From contig NZ_NERV01000002.1 of assembly GCF_003063315.1 (NCBI RefSeq), forward strand, positions 124,001 through 188,000: a stretch of DNA of 64,000 bases, given 5' to 3'. Below, one piece after another: positions 39,955-51,021 of the stretch; positions within the stretch are counted from its first letter, which is position 1, and the number at the start of each line of letters is the position of its first letter. Under the pieces are notes generated by a model, which was not told the origin of the DNA, did no database searches, and was given only the letters and a program-made list of their open reading frames with translations. The translations under genes and the position numbers were made by a program. The stretch is from Limnohabitans sp. T6-5 (GTDB lineage Bacteria > Pseudomonadota > Gammaproteobacteria > Burkholderiales > Burkholderiaceae_C).

Positions 39955-42228
39955 ATGAAATTCCGTTTCCCCATCGTCATCATTGACGAAGACTACCGTT
40001 CTGAAAATACATCGGGTCTGGGCATTCGCGCCTTGGCGGATGCCATTGTCAGTGAGGGGTTTGAGGTCTTGGGCGTGACCAGCTATGGCGACTTGTCGCA
40101 GTTTGCCCAACAGCAAAGCCGTGCCAGCGCTTTCATCTTGTCGATCGACGATGAAGAGTTCTCGCCCGGTCCTGATCTGGACCCGGCCGTCATCAACTTG
40201 CGCGCTTTCATCGACGAAGTGCGCCGCAAAAATGCCGATGTGCCGATTTATATCTACGGCGAAACCAAGACATCGCGCCACCTGCCCAACGACATCCTGC
40301 GTGAATTGCACGGCTTCATCCACATGTTCGAGGACACTCCGGAGTTTGTGGCACGCCACATCATCCGTGAAGCCAAGAGCTATCTGGAAGGCGTGCAACC
40401 GCCGTTCTTCAAGGCCTTGCTCGACTATGCCGAAGACGGCTCGTATTCATGGCACTGCCCAGGTCACTCGGGTGGCGTGGCCTTTTTGAAGAGTCCTGTG
40501 GGCCAGATGTACCACCAGTTTTATGGCGAGAACATGCTGCGGGCCGACGTGTGCAACGCGGTGGAAGAGTTGGGCCAATTGCTGGACCACAACGGCGCCA
40601 TTGGCGAAAGCGAGCGCAATGCCGCGCGCATCTTCAATGCCGACCATTGTTTCTTCGTAACCAACGGCACCAGCACCTCCAACAAGATCGTCTGGCACCA
40701 CACGGTCGCGCCCGGAGATGTGGTGGTGGTGGACCGCAACTGCCACAAATCCATCCTGCACGCGATCATCATGACCGGTGCGATTCCGGTGTTCATGAAG
40801 CCCACGCGCAACCATTTCGGCATCATTGGCCCCATCCCCAAAAGCGAGTTCGAGCCCGCAGCCATCATGGCCAAGATCAAGGCCAACCCTTTGCTCAAGG
40901 GTGTGGACCCGAAAAAGGTCAAGCCACGCGTCATGACTTTGACCCAGTCAACTTACGACGGCGTCTTGTACAACACCGAAACCATCAAGAGCATGCTCGA
41001 CGGTTACGTGGAAAACCTTCACTTTGACGAGGCTTGGTTGCCCCATGCGGCGTTCCACCCGTTTTATGGTCCGTACCATGCGATGGGCAAAAAGCGCGCA
41101 CGTCCGAAAGAGTCGATGGTGTATGCCACTCAGTCCATCCACAAGCTGCTGGCCGGTATCAGCCAGGCCAGCCATGTGCTGGTGCAGGACGCGCAAAACA
41201 CCAAGCTCGACAGGCCGCTGTTCAATGAGGCGTACCTGATGCACACCTCGACGTCGCCGCAGTACAGCATCATTGCCAGTTGCGACGTCGCGGCCGCCAT
41301 GATGGAGCCGCCAGGCGGAACCGCGTTGGTGGAAGAAAGCATTGCCGAAGCGCTGGATTTTCGCCGCGCCATGCGCAAGATTGATGCAGAGTACGGCAAA
41401 GATTGGTGGTTCAAGGTCTGGGGCCCTGAAAAATTTGCCGAAGAAGGCATTGGCCGTGCGGACGACTGGATCTTGCGCAACGACCCGCGCAAAAAGACCA
41501 GCAAGTGGCATGGTTTTGGCCAGCAATTGGCAGATGGTTTCAACATGCTCGACCCGATCAAGTCGACCATCGTCACGCCTGGCTTGGATCTGGATGGCAA
41601 GTTCGACAAGACCGGCATCCCCGCGTCCATCGTCAGCAAGTTCCTGACCGAGCACGGTGTGGTGGTTGAGAAGACGGGCCTGTACAGCTTCTTCATCATG
41701 TTCACCATCGGCATCACCAAGGGCCGCTGGAACACATTGCTGACTGCTTTGCAACAGTTCAAAGATGAGTACGCCAAGAACCAGCCGATGTGGAAAATCA
41801 TGCCGGAGTTCTGCCAGAAGCACCCGCGTTACGAACGCATGGGCCTGCGCGATCTGTGCCAGCATGTGCACGAGATGTACGCCAAGTACGACATTGCGCG
41901 CCTGACCACCGACATGTATTTGTCGGATCTCGCACCGGCCATGCGTCCGTCAGACGCTTACGCCCACATTGCCCAGCGCAAGACCGAGCGCGTGGAAATT
42001 GACCACCTGGAAGGCCGCATCACCGTCGGTTTGGTTACGCCTTACCCTCCGGGCATTCCGCTGTTGATTCCCGGCGAAGTCTTCAACAAGAAGATCGTGG
42101 ACTACCTCAAGTTCGCCCGCGAATTCAACGAAAAGTGCCCCGGCTTTGAGACAGACATCCACGGTCTGGTGGAGATCAAGGACGATGATGGCAAGAAGCG
42201 GTACTTTGCAGATTGTGTGAAGGCCTGA
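39955..42228 (+). CDS. Arginine/lysine/ornithine decarboxylase (fold-type I, AdiA-like)
   Basis: A 757-residue PLP-dependent basic amino acid decarboxylase. An N-terminal receiver-like wing domain (PIVIIDEDYRSENTSG) is followed by the core, with CPGHSGGVAFLKSPVGQMYHQFYGEN, FVTNGTSTSNKIVWH, VVVDRNCHKSILHAI, and the PLP-lysine block YATQSIHKLLAGISQASH with Lys near residue 400. Length and segment order match AdiA and the lysine decarboxylases; which substrate is used cannot be read reliably. No amino acid antiporter lies beside it. ATG 39955 fits the family start better than the open frame from 39898. Confidence 0.88.
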   Translation: MKFRFPIVIIDEDYRSENTSGLGIRALADAIVSEGFEVLGVTSYGDLSQFAQQQSRASAFILSIDDEEFSPGPDLDPAVINLRAFIDEVRRKNADVPIYIYGETKTSRHLPNDILRELHGFIHMFEDTPEFVARHIIREAKSYLEGVQPPFFKALLDYAEDGSYSWHCPGHSGGVAFLKSPVGQMYHQFYGENMLRADVCNAVEELGQLLDHNGAIGESERNAARIFNADHCFFVTNGTSTSNKIVWHHTVAPGDVVVVDRNCHKSILHAIIMTGAIPVFMKPTRNHFGIIGPIPKSEFEPAAIMAKIKANPLLKGVDPKKVKPRVMTLTQSTYDGVLYNTETIKSMLDGYVENLHFDEAWLPHAAFHPFYGPYHAMGKKRARPKESMVYATQSIHKLLAGISQASHVLVQDAQNTKLDRPLFNEAYLMHTSTSPQYSIIASCDVAAAMMEPPGGTALVEESIAEALDFRRAMRKIDAEYGKDWWFKVWGPEKFAEEGIGRADDWILRNDPRKKTSKWHGFGQQLADGFNMLDPIKSTIVTPGLDLDGKFDKTGIPASIVSKFLTEHGVVVEKTGLYSFFIMFTIGITKGRWNTLLTALQQFKDEYAKNQPMWKIMPEFCQKHPRYERMGLRDLCQHVHEMYAKYDIARLTTDMYLSDLAPAMRPSDAYAHIAQRKTERVEIDHLEGRITVGLVTPYPPGIPLLIPGEVFNKKIVDYLKFAREFNEKCPGFETDIHGLVEIKDDDGKKRYFADCVKA

Positions 42229-42259
42229 GGTCGGGGTGGTAGCTGAGGCAGGGGAGAAT

Positions 42260-42287
42260 AAAAAAAGCGGCCTTGGCCGCTTTTTTT
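42260..42287. terminator. Bidirectional terminator between the decarboxylase gene and fabI
   Basis: GCGGCC and GGCCGC pair around TT, with an A-run on one side and a T-run on the other. It serves the convergent decarboxylase and fabI genes. Confidence 0.9.
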
Positions 42288-42306
42288 CATGTCTGCAAGA
42301 ATAATT

Positions 42307-43122
42307 TCAAGACGTTGCTGCTGGCTCCGCAATCCCGCCCACCACCTGGCTGAAGCCACCGTCCACATAGGTGATCTCTGCGGTCACGCCAGCGGCCAGG
42401 TCGCTCAGCAAGAACGCAGCCACATTGCCCACGTCTTCAATGGTCACGTTGCGGCGAATCGGCGAGGCTTCGGCCACCACCGACAAAATCTTGCCAAAAC
42501 CTTTGATGCCGCTGGCCGCCAGCGTCTTGATGGGGCCGGCCGAGATGCCGTTGGCGCGCAGGCCACGGTTTTGGCTGCCCAGGGATTCGGCCAGGTAACG
42601 CACCGAGGCTTCCAGGCTGGCTTTGGCCAGGCCCATGGTGTTGTAGTTGGGCACAGTGCGGATGGCGCCCAGATAGGTCAGCGTCAGCAAAGCCGATTTG
42701 TCGTTCAGATAGGGCAGGGCCGCTTTGGCCATGGCGGGGAAGCTGTAGGCGCTGATGTCGTGGGCAATCTTGAAGCCTTCGCGTGACAGGCCATCCAGAA
42801 AGTCGCCCGCAATTGCTTCGCGTGGGGCATAGCCAATGGCATGCACAAAGCCGTCGATCTTGGGCCAGGTGGCCGACAGGTCGGTGAACAGTTTTTCGAT
42901 CTGTTCATCACTGCCGACATCGCAATCAAAAATCAGCTTGGAATCAAAATCTGCTGCAAATTCGGTGATACGGTCCTTGAAACGCTCACCCACATAACTG
43001 AACGCCAGCTCGGCACCTTGTGCATGGCAGGCTTTGGCAATGCCGTAAGCGATGGATCGGTTGGACAAAACTCCGGTGATCAGCAATTTTTTACCGGCCA
43101 GAAATCCTGTTTTTGTACTCAT
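42307..43122 (-). CDS. fabI: Enoyl-[acyl-carrier-protein] reductase (NADH), FabI
   Basis: FabI reduces enoyl-ACP in each round of fatty acid elongation. The 271-residue SDR-family enzyme has [19 protein letters not shown] for NADH binding, [10 protein letters not shown], and the active-site block [20 protein letters not shown] with Tyr and Lys spaced by six. The ATG at 43122 ([14 protein letters not shown]) is the family start; the upstream in-frame codons lie in the divergent region. It is divergent from yejA. Confidence 0.96.
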   Translation of the reverse strand: MSTKTGFLAGKKLLITGVLSNRSIAYGIAKACHAQGAELAFSYVGERFKDRITEFAADFDSKLIFDCDVGSDEQIEKLFTDLSATWPKIDGFVHAIGYAPREAIAGDFLDGLSREGFKIAHDISAYSFPAMAKAALPYLNDKSALLTLTYLGAIRTVPNYNTMGLAKASLEASVRYLAESLGSQNRGLRANGISAGPIKTLAASGIKGFGKILSVVAEASPIRRNVTIEDVGNVAAFLLSDLAAGVTAEITYVDGGFSQVVGGIAEPAATS

Positions 43123-43159
43123 GTCATCAACTCCAAGAAAATGTGGGCAGAATTGTCGC

Positions 43160-45028
43160 ATGCGAACAGTCTTGACCCGATTTTGGATGCGTTGGGCGGT
43201 GGCGCTCCTCGGTTGCATGGTCGCGCCAAGTTGGGCTGCACACGCTTATGCGCAGTTTGGTGATATTCGATATCCCGCAAATTTTTCGCATTTTTCTTAT
43301 GTGAATCCTCAAGCACCCAAAGGCGGTGAAATCGTTTTGGTGCCGCCCACGCGCCAGTCGAATTTCGATAAATTCAACCCCTTCACCCTCAAAGGCAGTG
43401 CGCCGCCCGGCATGCAGGCCATGATGTTTGACACCTTGCTGGTCGGCAACATGGACGAGCCCACCACTGCGTATGGTTTGCTGGCATCGGACATTCAGGT
43501 TTCGCCTGACCGTTTGTCGGTCATCTTTCACATCCATCCACAGGCCAGGTTCCACAACGGCGATGCGGTGCTGGCGGCGGATGTGCAGTATTCTTTTGAG
43601 CGTTTGACCAGTCAACAAGCGGCCCCGCAATACCGAACCTACTTTGGCGAAATCAAGTCCGCGACCGTGTTGGGTGAGCGCATCATCCGTTTCGATTTTG
43701 TACGGCCCAATCGCGAATTGCCTTTGATTGTGGGCAGCTTGCCTGTGTTCAGTCGCCAATGGGGGCAAGTCGGACAGGTGCGCAAGGCCTTCGACCAGAT
43801 GGTGATGGACATGCCTATCGCTTCGGGGCCTTACCGCATGGGGCCTGTGCAGTTTGGCAAAGACGTGACGTATGTGCGTGATGCGGCTTACTGGGCGCGC
43901 GACCTGAACGTGCGCCGCGGCCTGTTCAACTTTGACCGCATCACCTACAAGATTTACAAGGACAGCACGGCCCAACTCGAAGCCTTCAAGGCCGGTGAGT
44001 TTGACTACATGCAGTCCTTCATCGCCCGCGAATGGGCCAGGGCCTTCACCGGGCGGGCGTTTGACCGGGGTGAGTTGGTCAAAGCCGAGTTGCCCCATGG
44101 CAATGCGGGCGATTTTCAGGGCTTTCAGTTCAACTTGCGTCGCGACAAGTTCAAGGATGTGCGGGTACGCCAAGCGATTGCCTTGGCCATGGACTTTGAA
44201 TGGCTGAACCGCCAGCTCTTTTACAACGCTTACAGCCGGGTGCGTGGTTATTTTGTGGCCAGTGACTTTGAAGCCAAAGGCCCACCCGGCCCTGAAGAGC
44301 GGGCCTTGCTGGAGCCCTTGCGCGCCAAGCTGTCGCCAGCGGTGTTGGACAGCGATGTGCCTTTGCCGCCCCGCACCCAATTGGCTGCAGACTCGGGCCA
44401 CACCCTGCGCGATCACCTGCGACAAGCCCGTGACTTGCTCCAGGCCGCTGGCTGGACTTACCGCGATGGCGCCTTGCGCAACGCCAAGGGCACGCCTTTC
44501 ACCATCGAGTTTCTGGACAGCTCGGGCTCCATGGGCCGTGTGGTCACGCCCTTTGCCAAGAACCTCGAAAAGCTGGGCATCCAGGTGCAGTACAAGGTGA
44601 TTGATTTCGCTTTGCTGCAAAAGCGCATGGATGTTTTTGATTTTGATATGGTCAGCAACCGCACCGTGGGCAGCGAAGCGCCGGGCACCGAGTTGCTGGA
44701 GCGCTTCGGCTCCAAATCGGCCGATGTGGAGGGTTCGGGCAATGTGCTCGGCCTGAAAGATCCGGCTGTGGATGCCTTGCTGGACAAAGCCCTCGGCGCC
44801 ACATCGCGCCCGCAACTGGTGGCCAGTTTGCGTGCGCTGGACCGTGTGCTGCGCCATGGGCACTACGTGGTGCCGCATTGGTACGGCGCGGTGCATCGGG
44901 TGTCCTGGCGCGCCGCAGCCTTTGACAGACCCCAGGCCTTGCCGCGCTACTACCAGCCTGAAGCCCTGGTTACGACGGTCTGGTGGTCCAGATCGGCGCC
45001 CACAACGGCCCCACAGAAAGCCCCCTGA
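43160..45028 (+). CDS. yejA: YejA-like peptide ABC transporter substrate-binding protein
   Basis: A 622-residue family 5 solute-binding protein. A signal peptide ([19 protein letters not shown], cleaved near AHAYA, residue 31) is followed by [20 protein letters not shown], the YejA-type opening, then [20 protein letters not shown] and the [19 protein letters not shown] core. It begins the yejABEF operon, whose E. coli version imports microcin C-like peptides; here the cargo is probably oligopeptides. ATG 43160 gives a clean signal peptide. Confidence 0.9.
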   Translation: MRTVLTRFWMRWAVALLGCMVAPSWAAHAYAQFGDIRYPANFSHFSYVNPQAPKGGEIVLVPPTRQSNFDKFNPFTLKGSAPPGMQAMMFDTLLVGNMDEPTTAYGLLASDIQVSPDRLSVIFHIHPQARFHNGDAVLAADVQYSFERLTSQQAAPQYRTYFGEIKSATVLGERIIRFDFVRPNRELPLIVGSLPVFSRQWGQVGQVRKAFDQMVMDMPIASGPYRMGPVQFGKDVTYVRDAAYWARDLNVRRGLFNFDRITYKIYKDSTAQLEAFKAGEFDYMQSFIAREWARAFTGRAFDRGELVKAELPHGNAGDFQGFQFNLRRDKFKDVRVRQAIALAMDFEWLNRQLFYNAYSRVRGYFVASDFEAKGPPGPEERALLEPLRAKLSPAVLDSDVPLPPRTQLAADSGHTLRDHLRQARDLLQAAGWTYRDGALRNAKGTPFTIEFLDSSGSMGRVVTPFAKNLEKLGIQVQYKVIDFALLQKRMDVFDFDMVSNRTVGSEAPGTELLERFGSKSADVEGSGNVLGLKDPAVDALLDKALGATSRPQLVASLRALDRVLRHGHYVVPHWYGAVHRVSWRAAAFDRPQALPRYYQPEALVTTVWWSRSAPTTAPQKAP

Positions 45029-45030
45029 CC

Positions 45031-46068
45031 ATGCTGGCCTACATCGTCAAACGACTTTTACTGATGATCCCGACGCTCTTAGGCGTCTTGATCATGACCT
45101 TTGTCGTGATCCAGTTTGTGCCCGGTGGACCGGTCGAGCAAATGGTGTCCCAATTGCAAGGCCGAGACTCGGGCGGGGAGGGGGCTGCCGCTGCGGGCAG
45201 TGGTTACCGGGGGCGCCAAGGGGTGGATGCCTCGCGCATCGCCGAGATCAAAGCGCTTTACGGTTTTGACAAACCAGCCACCGAACGCTTTTGGCAAATG
45301 CTCCAGCAATTTGCCCGGTTTGATTTGGGCAAGAGCTTTTTCTATCCCAAAGATGTCTGGACGCTGATCAAGGACAAATTGCCTGTCTCCATCAGCTTGG
45401 GTCTGTGGACCTTCTTTTTGAGTTATCTGGTGTCCGTGCCTTTGGGCATTGCCAAGGCGGTGCGTGCCGGTTCGCGCTTTGACACCGTGACCAGCTTGCT
45501 GGTGCTCGTGGGCTATGCCATACCCGGTTTTGTTCTGGGCGTGGCTTTGCTGGTGGTTTTTGGTGGCCAGTTGCAATGGTTTCCGCTGCGCGGCCTGACC
45601 TCGTCCAATTGGGAGCAGCTCAGCTGGGGCAGCAAAGTGGTGGACTACCTCTGGCACATTGCCTTGCCCGTGCTGGCCAGCGTCCTGGGGGCTTTTGCGG
45701 TCACCACCATGCTGACCAAAAATGCCTTTCTTGAAGAAATCCGCAAGCAATACGTGCTGACCGCCCGCGCCAAAGGCCTGAGCGAGCGCCGCGTGCTCTA
45801 TCGCCATGTCATGCGCAATGCCCTGATTCCTTTGGTGACGGGCTTCCCGGCGGCATTCATCGGGGCTTTTTTCACCGGCTCACTGCTGATTGAAACCCTG
45901 TTCTCGCTGGACGGTCTGGGCTTGCTCAGTTATGAATCGGTGATCCGCAGAGACTATCCCGTGGTTCTGGGCACCTTGTACCTGTTCACCCTGATCGGCC
46001 TGGTCACCAAACTCATCAGTGACCTGTGCTACCTGTGGGTGGATCCTCGCGTGAGGTTCGACCAATGA
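45031..46068 (+). CDS. yejB: YejB-like peptide ABC transporter permease
   Basis: A 345-residue inner-membrane permease with six predicted helices. It has the usual MLAYIVKRLLLMIPTLLGVL opening and the EAA-type ATPase-contact loop in the C-terminal half (TARAKGLSERRVLYRHVMRNALIPL). A Gly/Arg-rich insert follows the first helix. It starts two bases after the yejA stop and overlaps yejE by four bases. Confidence 0.92.
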   Translation: MLAYIVKRLLLMIPTLLGVLIMTFVVIQFVPGGPVEQMVSQLQGRDSGGEGAAAAGSGYRGRQGVDASRIAEIKALYGFDKPATERFWQMLQQFARFDLGKSFFYPKDVWTLIKDKLPVSISLGLWTFFLSYLVSVPLGIAKAVRAGSRFDTVTSLLVLVGYAIPGFVLGVALLVVFGGQLQWFPLRGLTSSNWEQLSWGSKVVDYLWHIALPVLASVLGAFAVTTMLTKNAFLEEIRKQYVLTARAKGLSERRVLYRHVMRNALIPLVTGFPAAFIGAFFTGSLLIETLFSLDGLGLLSYESVIRRDYPVVLGTLYLFTLIGLVTKLISDLCYLWVDPRVRFDQ

Positions 46069-47120
46069 CCCCAACCGCTTCACCGCTTTCCTCGCCGCAG
46101 CTGTCCCCATCCCGCAGGGCCTGGCTGCGTTTCAAGCGCAACCGCCTGGGTTTTGGCAGCCTGATCATTTTTGCCACGATCTTTGTGCTCAGCCTGGGCG
46201 CTGAGTTTTTGTCCAATGACAAACCCCTGGTGGTGCGGTATCAAGGGCACTGGTACTTCCCGGTCGTTCAGCAACTGCCTGAGACGGTCTTTGGCGGTGA
46301 TTTTGAAACCCCGACCGATTATCTGGACCCCTTCATCCAGCAGCAATTGGCGCGTGATGGCCATTGGGCACTGAGAGCGCCCAACCCTTACCACCACAGC
46401 ACACTTGATTACTTTGCGCCTTTGCCCAACCCCGCGCCGCCTTCGGCGCGCAACCTGCTGGGCACCGATGACCGGGGCCGCGATGTGCTGGCGCGCTTGC
46501 TTTACGGTTTTCGGGTGTCGGTGCTGTTCGCGCTGGCCTTGACGGTCTTTGGTGTGTTGCTCGGTGTGCTGACGGGGGCTGTCCAAGGATTTTTTGTGGG
46601 CAAGACCGATTTGGTGTTTCAGCGCTTCATCGAAATCTGGAGCGCCATGCCCGAGTTGTATTTGCTGATCATTTTTTCGGCGGTTTTCGAGCCCAGCGTC
46701 GGGTTGCTGCTGCTCTTGCTCAGCCTGTTTGGCTGGATGGGCTTGTCCGACTACGTGCGGGCCGAGTTCTTGCGCAACCGCCAACTCGATTACGTCAAAT
46801 CCGCCCGAGCACTGGGCCTGGGCCATTGGCAAATCATTTGGCGCCATGTGCTGCCCAACAGCATGACCCCTGTGGTGACTTTCTTGCCGTTTCGCATGAG
46901 TGGTGCCATTTTGGCTTTGACATCCTTGGACTTTCTGGGCTTGGGTGTGCCGCCGGGCACGCCCTCATTGGGTGAATTGCTCTCACAAGGCAAAAACAAC
47001 ATCGACGCCTGGTGGATTTCCATCTCAACATTTGGGGTTCTGGTGGTCACGCTTCTTTTGTTGACCTTCATGGGAGACGCCCTGCGCGACGCCCTTGACC
47101 CCCGAAAGGCGGATGCATGA
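46065..47120 (+). CDS. yejE: YejE-like peptide ABC transporter permease
   Basis: A 351-residue permease that pairs with YejB. After a basic N-terminus and first helix comes the YejE-type periplasmic insert (FGGDFETPTDYLDPFI), then LLGTDDRGRDVLARLLYGFRVS, the DppC-like core motif, and the ATPase-contact loop SARALGLGHWQIIWRHVLPNS. It overlaps yejB and yejF by four bases each. Confidence 0.92.
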   Translation: MTPTASPLSSPQLSPSRRAWLRFKRNRLGFGSLIIFATIFVLSLGAEFLSNDKPLVVRYQGHWYFPVVQQLPETVFGGDFETPTDYLDPFIQQQLARDGHWALRAPNPYHHSTLDYFAPLPNPAPPSARNLLGTDDRGRDVLARLLYGFRVSVLFALALTVFGVLLGVLTGAVQGFFVGKTDLVFQRFIEIWSAMPELYLLIIFSAVFEPSVGLLLLLLSLFGWMGLSDYVRAEFLRNRQLDYVKSARALGLGHWQIIWRHVLPNSMTPVVTFLPFRMSGAILALTSLDFLGLGVPPGTPSLGELLSQGKNNIDAWWISISTFGVLVVTLLLLTFMGDALRDALDPRKADA

Positions 47121-48721
47121 GCACAGCCCCATTGCTGCAATTGAAGCAACTCAGCGTGGCCTTTGGTGGCACCGAGGTGGTGCACGGCCTGGACCTTTGC
47201 ATGCAGCCAGGTGAGCGCCTGGCCTTGGTGGGGGAGTCGGGTTCGGGCAAGTCGGTCACGGCCCTGTCCATCCTGCGCCTCCTGGAATCGGCGCAACTGA
47301 GCGGTCAGGTGCTGTGGCAAGGCCAAGACTTGTTGCAAGCAACGCCTGCCGAGATGCAGCGCATTCGGGGTGATGAGATCGCCATGATCTTTCAGGAACC
47401 CATGACAGCGCTCAACCCCCTGATGACGGTGGGGCAACAAATCTCGGAAGTTCTGCAACTCAAAAAATGGCTGCCTGGGCCACAGGCCGATCAGCGTGCA
47501 GTGGCTTTGCTGGCCGACACCGGCATCGATGACCCGCAGCGCCGTTTTCATGCCTACCCGCACCAACTGTCTGGCGGGCAACGCCAGCGGGCCATGATGG
47601 CCATGGCCTTGGCCTCCGAGCCCAAACTCCTGCTGGCCGATGAACCGACCACGGCACTGGATGCCAGCTTGCGACTTCAGATGCTGAATCTGTTGTCGGT
47701 ATTGCAAGAAAAAACAGGCATGGCGGTGCTGCTCATCACCCATGACCTGGTCTTGGTTCGACACTTTGCGAGCCGCGTAGCCGTGATGGAAAAAGGTCAC
47801 CTGGTGGAGCAGGGCGATCTGCATGCCGTGTTCTCCAGGCCGCAGCATCCTTACACCCAAAAGCTGCTCGACAGCCGCCCATCCCGGGATGGCTTGCGAG
47901 AAACCGATGCCGCAACTCAAACTGCCCCTGTTGTACAGGCCAGCGACTTGTGTGTGCGCTATCCGATGCCTGTCCCAGGGTGGCGCGGTTGGTGGGCCAA
48001 ATCACACTTCACGGCCTTGCATGGCGCTGATTTCGTCATTCCGGGTGGCACCACATTGGGGGTGATGGGAGAGTCCGGCTCCGGCAAGTCCAGTCTGGCC
48101 CAGGCTGTGCTGGGCCTGATCCCGTTTGAGGGCAAGGTGACATTTGACGGGCAGGCTTGGCAAGGCCAACCCCGAAAAGACAAGGCCTTGCGCCAACGCG
48201 TTCAAGTGGTTTTTCAGGACCCTTTTGGCAGCCTGTCGCCGCGCATGACGGTTGGCGAAATCGTCTCGGAAGGCTTGAGGCTGCACCAGCCTCACCTGAC
48301 AGAGTCTGACATTGAGCAACGGGTTCGGGCCACTTTGGCCGAAGTGGGCTTGTCCAGTGAAGATTTTCCGCAGTTGCTCAACCGCTATCCGCATGCGTTT
48401 TCAGGTGGCCAGCGGCAACGCATCGCCCTGGCCAGGGCCTTGGTGGTCGAGCCTGCGCTGTTGGTTCTGGATGAACCGACCAGCGCACTCGATGTCACGG
48501 TGCAAAAGCAAATTCTGAAATTACTTCAGGCGTTGCAGCGAAGCAGGGGCATCGCGTATTTATTGATTACCCACGACGTTGATGTCTTGCGTGCCATGGC
48601 GCACCAAGTGATGGTTTTGCAAGGCGGGCATGTTGTCGAGTCCGGGCCTGCACTCGATGTGCTAACTCGGCCACAGCATTCCTACACCCGCCACTTGCTT
48701 GATGCCTTCCCGGATTTGTGA
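47117..48721 (+). CDS. yejF: YejF-like ABC transporter ATP-binding protein (two ATPase domains)
   Basis: A 534-residue fused twin ATPase. Domain one has [30 protein letters not shown] and [12 protein letters not shown]; domain two has [33 protein letters not shown] and [12 protein letters not shown]. This duplicated architecture is characteristic of YejF, which energises the YejB/YejE channel. It closes the operon and is followed by the hairpin at 48807-48838. Confidence 0.94.
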   Translation: MSTAPLLQLKQLSVAFGGTEVVHGLDLCMQPGERLALVGESGSGKSVTALSILRLLESAQLSGQVLWQGQDLLQATPAEMQRIRGDEIAMIFQEPMTALNPLMTVGQQISEVLQLKKWLPGPQADQRAVALLADTGIDDPQRRFHAYPHQLSGGQRQRAMMAMALASEPKLLLADEPTTALDASLRLQMLNLLSVLQEKTGMAVLLITHDLVLVRHFASRVAVMEKGHLVEQGDLHAVFSRPQHPYTQKLLDSRPSRDGLRETDAATQTAPVVQASDLCVRYPMPVPGWRGWWAKSHFTALHGADFVIPGGTTLGVMGESGSGKSSLAQAVLGLIPFEGKVTFDGQAWQGQPRKDKALRQRVQVVFQDPFGSLSPRMTVGEIVSEGLRLHQPHLTESDIEQRVRATLAEVGLSSEDFPQLLNRYPHAFSGGQRQRIALARALVVEPALLVLDEPTSALDVTVQKQILKLLQALQRSRGIAYLLITHDVDVLRAMAHQVMVLQGGHVVESGPALDVLTRPQHSYTRHLLDAFPDL

Positions 48722-48785
48722 AGTTGGCATCTTATGAGTCATTGTTGTTTTCCTTAGAAATCACACACTTAGCACGTTTTTCGGC

Positions 48786-48791
48786 TAGAAT
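48786..48791 (+). promoter_or_regulatory. Candidate -10 element ahead of rimP
   Basis: TAGAAT sits 85 bases before the rimP start codon and about 16 bases before the hairpin at 48807. No good -35 is found at 16-18 bases upstream. It is the best -10-like hexamer I see before rimP. Confidence 0.4.
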
Positions 48792-48806
48792 ACGAGCTTC
48801 ACGACC

Positions 48807-48838
48807 AAACGGGCGGGTTTTCACCGCCCGTTTTTTTT
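48807..48838 (+). terminator. Terminator or attenuator between yejF and rimP
   Basis: AAACGGGCGG pairs with CCGCCCGTTT around a seven-base loop and runs into eight Ts. It could end the yej operon transcript. Because it lies only 38 bases before rimP, any promoter upstream of it would produce RNA that must read through it, so attenuation of rimP-nusA is also possible. Confidence 0.85.
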
Positions 48839-48875
48839 GGGTCTTTCCTTTTTAAGTTTGGCATTTCGAAGTTCT

Positions 48876-49439
48876 GTGGCATTGCAGCAAATCGTTGAAG
48901 AAACCGTTACCGGCCTGGGCTATGACCTGGTCGAGATAGAGCGCTCAGCCGGCGGCTTGTTGCGCATCACCATCGATTGGCCATGGCAGCCCGGCTCCGA
49001 TCTGTTCATCAATGTGGAAGACTGTGAAAAGGTCAACCGGCAACTTCAATTTGCCCTCGAAGTGGACGGCGTGACCTACAACCGCCTGGAAGTCTCTTCG
49101 CCAGGCATTGACCGCCCACTGCGGCATGAAAAAGATTTCGAGCGTTTTGTTGGCGAATTGATCGACATCACCCTCAAGGCCCCCATGGGCGAAAACGCGG
49201 CAGGCATGGTCAGTGCCAACCGCAAAAAATTCCGTGGCACGCTCGAACGCGCTGCCCAAGGCCATGGCTGGCAGGTCGTCTGGAGTGATGAGCCTGCTGT
49301 CAAGCCCGGTCAAAGAATCAGCAAGAAACGAGTGCCTGCGCCTTTGCATGCGCTGGGATTCACGCTGGATGAATTGCAGGGTGCCCGATTGGCGCCTGTG
49401 GTCGATTTCAAAGGGCGCAAGCCCAAAGGTCAAGCCTGA
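48876..49439 (+). CDS. rimP: Ribosome maturation factor RimP
   Basis: RimP assists 30S subunit assembly. The 187-residue protein has VEETVTGLGYDLVEIERSAGGLL, the DCEKVNRQLQFALE helix, and the core motif YNRLEVSSPGIDRPLRHEKDFERFVG. The start is taken as GTG 48876 (ALQQIVEETV follows), matching the family; in-frame TTG codons at 48837 and 48858 are alternatives. It heads the rimP-nusA-infB-rbfA-truB operon. Confidence 0.93.
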   Translation: MALQQIVEETVTGLGYDLVEIERSAGGLLRITIDWPWQPGSDLFINVEDCEKVNRQLQFALEVDGVTYNRLEVSSPGIDRPLRHEKDFERFVGELIDITLKAPMGENAAGMVSANRKKFRGTLERAAQGHGWQVVWSDEPAVKPGQRISKKRVPAPLHALGFTLDELQGARLAPVVDFKGRKPKGQA

Positions 49440-49512
49440 AAACAGGCCTCAGGTGGTTAAGCATTTTTATCGGGTCTGAATTCCAGGCCCAGTGGAACAG
49501 GAGAGTCGAGTC

Positions 49513-50997
49513 ATGAATCGCGAAATGTTGATGTTGGTCGAAGCCATCTCACGTGAAAAGAACGTTGAGCGCGACGTGGTGTTTGGTGCTGTGGAAGCCG
49601 CTTTGGCGCAAGCCACCAAAAAACTGTATTCCGGCGAAGTGGACATCCGCGTGGCGGTGGACCGCGACAGCGGCAACTACGAAACTTTCCGCCGCTGGCA
49701 TGTGGTGCCCGATGAAGCCGGTTTGCAGCAGCCTGACCAGGAAATCCTGCTGTTCGAAGCCAAAGAGCAAATTCCTGACATCGAAATCGACGAGTACATC
49801 GAAGAGCCGATCGAATCCTTGCCCATTGGCCGCATTGGCGCCATGGCCGCCAAGCAGGTGATCTTGCAAAAAATCCGTGACGCTGAGCGCGAAATGCTGC
49901 TCAACGACTTCATGTCGCGTGGCGAAAAGATTTTTGTCGGCACGGTCAAGCGCATGGACAAGGGTGACCTGATTTGTGAAGCCGGTCGCGTTGAGGGCCG
50001 CCTGCGTCGCAGCGAAATGATCCCCAAGGAAAACCTGCGCAGCGGCGACCGCGTGCGCGCCATGATCATGGAAGTGGACCTGACCCTGCGTGGCGCCCCC
50101 ATCATCTTGTCGCGTTCTGCACCCGAATTCATGATCGAGCTGTTCCGTCAGGAAGTACCCGAAATTGAACAAGGCTTGCTCGAAATCAAGACCTGCGCCC
50201 GTGACCCAGGCTCTCGCGCCAAAATTGCCGTGCTCTCGCATGACAAGCGCGTGGACCCCATCGGCACCTGCGTTGGCGTGCGTGGCACCCGTGTGAACGC
50301 CGTGACCAACGAACTCGCTGGCGAACGCGTAGACATCGTGTTGTGGAGCGAAGACCCCGCCCAGTTTGTGATTGGCGCCCTGGCTCCGGCCAACGTGCAG
50401 TCCATCGTGGTGGACGAAGAAAAGCACGCCATGGACGTGGTAGTGGACGAAGAAAACCTGGCCATTGCGATTGGCCGTGGTGGTCAAAACGTCCGCCTGG
50501 CTTCTGACCTCACGGGCTGGAAGATCAACATCATGGACGCGGCCGAGTCTGCCCAAAAGCAGGCCGAAGAAACCACCGGTATCCGCCAGCTGTTCATGGA
50601 AAAGCTCGACGTAGACCAGGAAATTGCCGACATCCTGATCGAAGAAGGTTTCACCAGCCTCGAAGAAGTGGCCTACGTGCCCATCCAGGAAATGCTGGAG
50701 ATCGAAAGCTTCGACGAAGACACGATCAACGAACTGCGCGCGCGTGCCAAAGACGCCTTGCTCACCATGGAAATCGCTCGTGAAGAGAGCGTTGACGATG
50801 TATCGCAAGATTTGCGTGATTTGCCAGGCCTGACGCCTGAGCTGATTTCCAAGCTGGTCGAAGCGGGTATCCATACCCGTGATGACCTGGCTGACCTGGC
50901 CACCGACGAATTGACCGATATCACCGGTCAAAACGCCGAAGAGGCCACCGCCCTGATCATGAAAGCCCGCGAACATTGGTTCGCAGGCCAGGCCTGA
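49513..50997 (+). CDS. nusA: Transcription termination/antitermination protein NusA
   Basis: NusA binds RNA polymerase and modulates pausing, termination and antitermination. The 494-residue protein has the N-terminal polymerase-binding domain ([18 protein letters not shown]), an S1 domain near residue 135, two KH domains with [22 protein letters not shown] and [18 protein letters not shown], and two C-terminal acidic repeats. ATG 49513 has an upstream AGGAGAG and is preferred over the in-frame ATG at 49492. Confidence 0.97.
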   Translation: MNREMLMLVEAISREKNVERDVVFGAVEAALAQATKKLYSGEVDIRVAVDRDSGNYETFRRWHVVPDEAGLQQPDQEILLFEAKEQIPDIEIDEYIEEPIESLPIGRIGAMAAKQVILQKIRDAEREMLLNDFMSRGEKIFVGTVKRMDKGDLICEAGRVEGRLRRSEMIPKENLRSGDRVRAMIMEVDLTLRGAPIILSRSAPEFMIELFRQEVPEIEQGLLEIKTCARDPGSRAKIAVLSHDKRVDPIGTCVGVRGTRVNAVTNELAGERVDIVLWSEDPAQFVIGALAPANVQSIVVDEEKHAMDVVVDEENLAIAIGRGGQNVRLASDLTGWKINIMDAAESAQKQAEETTGIRQLFMEKLDVDQEIADILIEEGFTSLEEVAYVPIQEMLEIESFDEDTINELRARAKDALLTMEIAREESVDDVSQDLRDLPGLTPELISKLVEAGIHTRDDLADLATDELTDITGQNAEEATALIMKAREHWFAGQA

Positions 50998-51021
50998 AGC
51001 TGATGGAGGCTTGAACACAAT

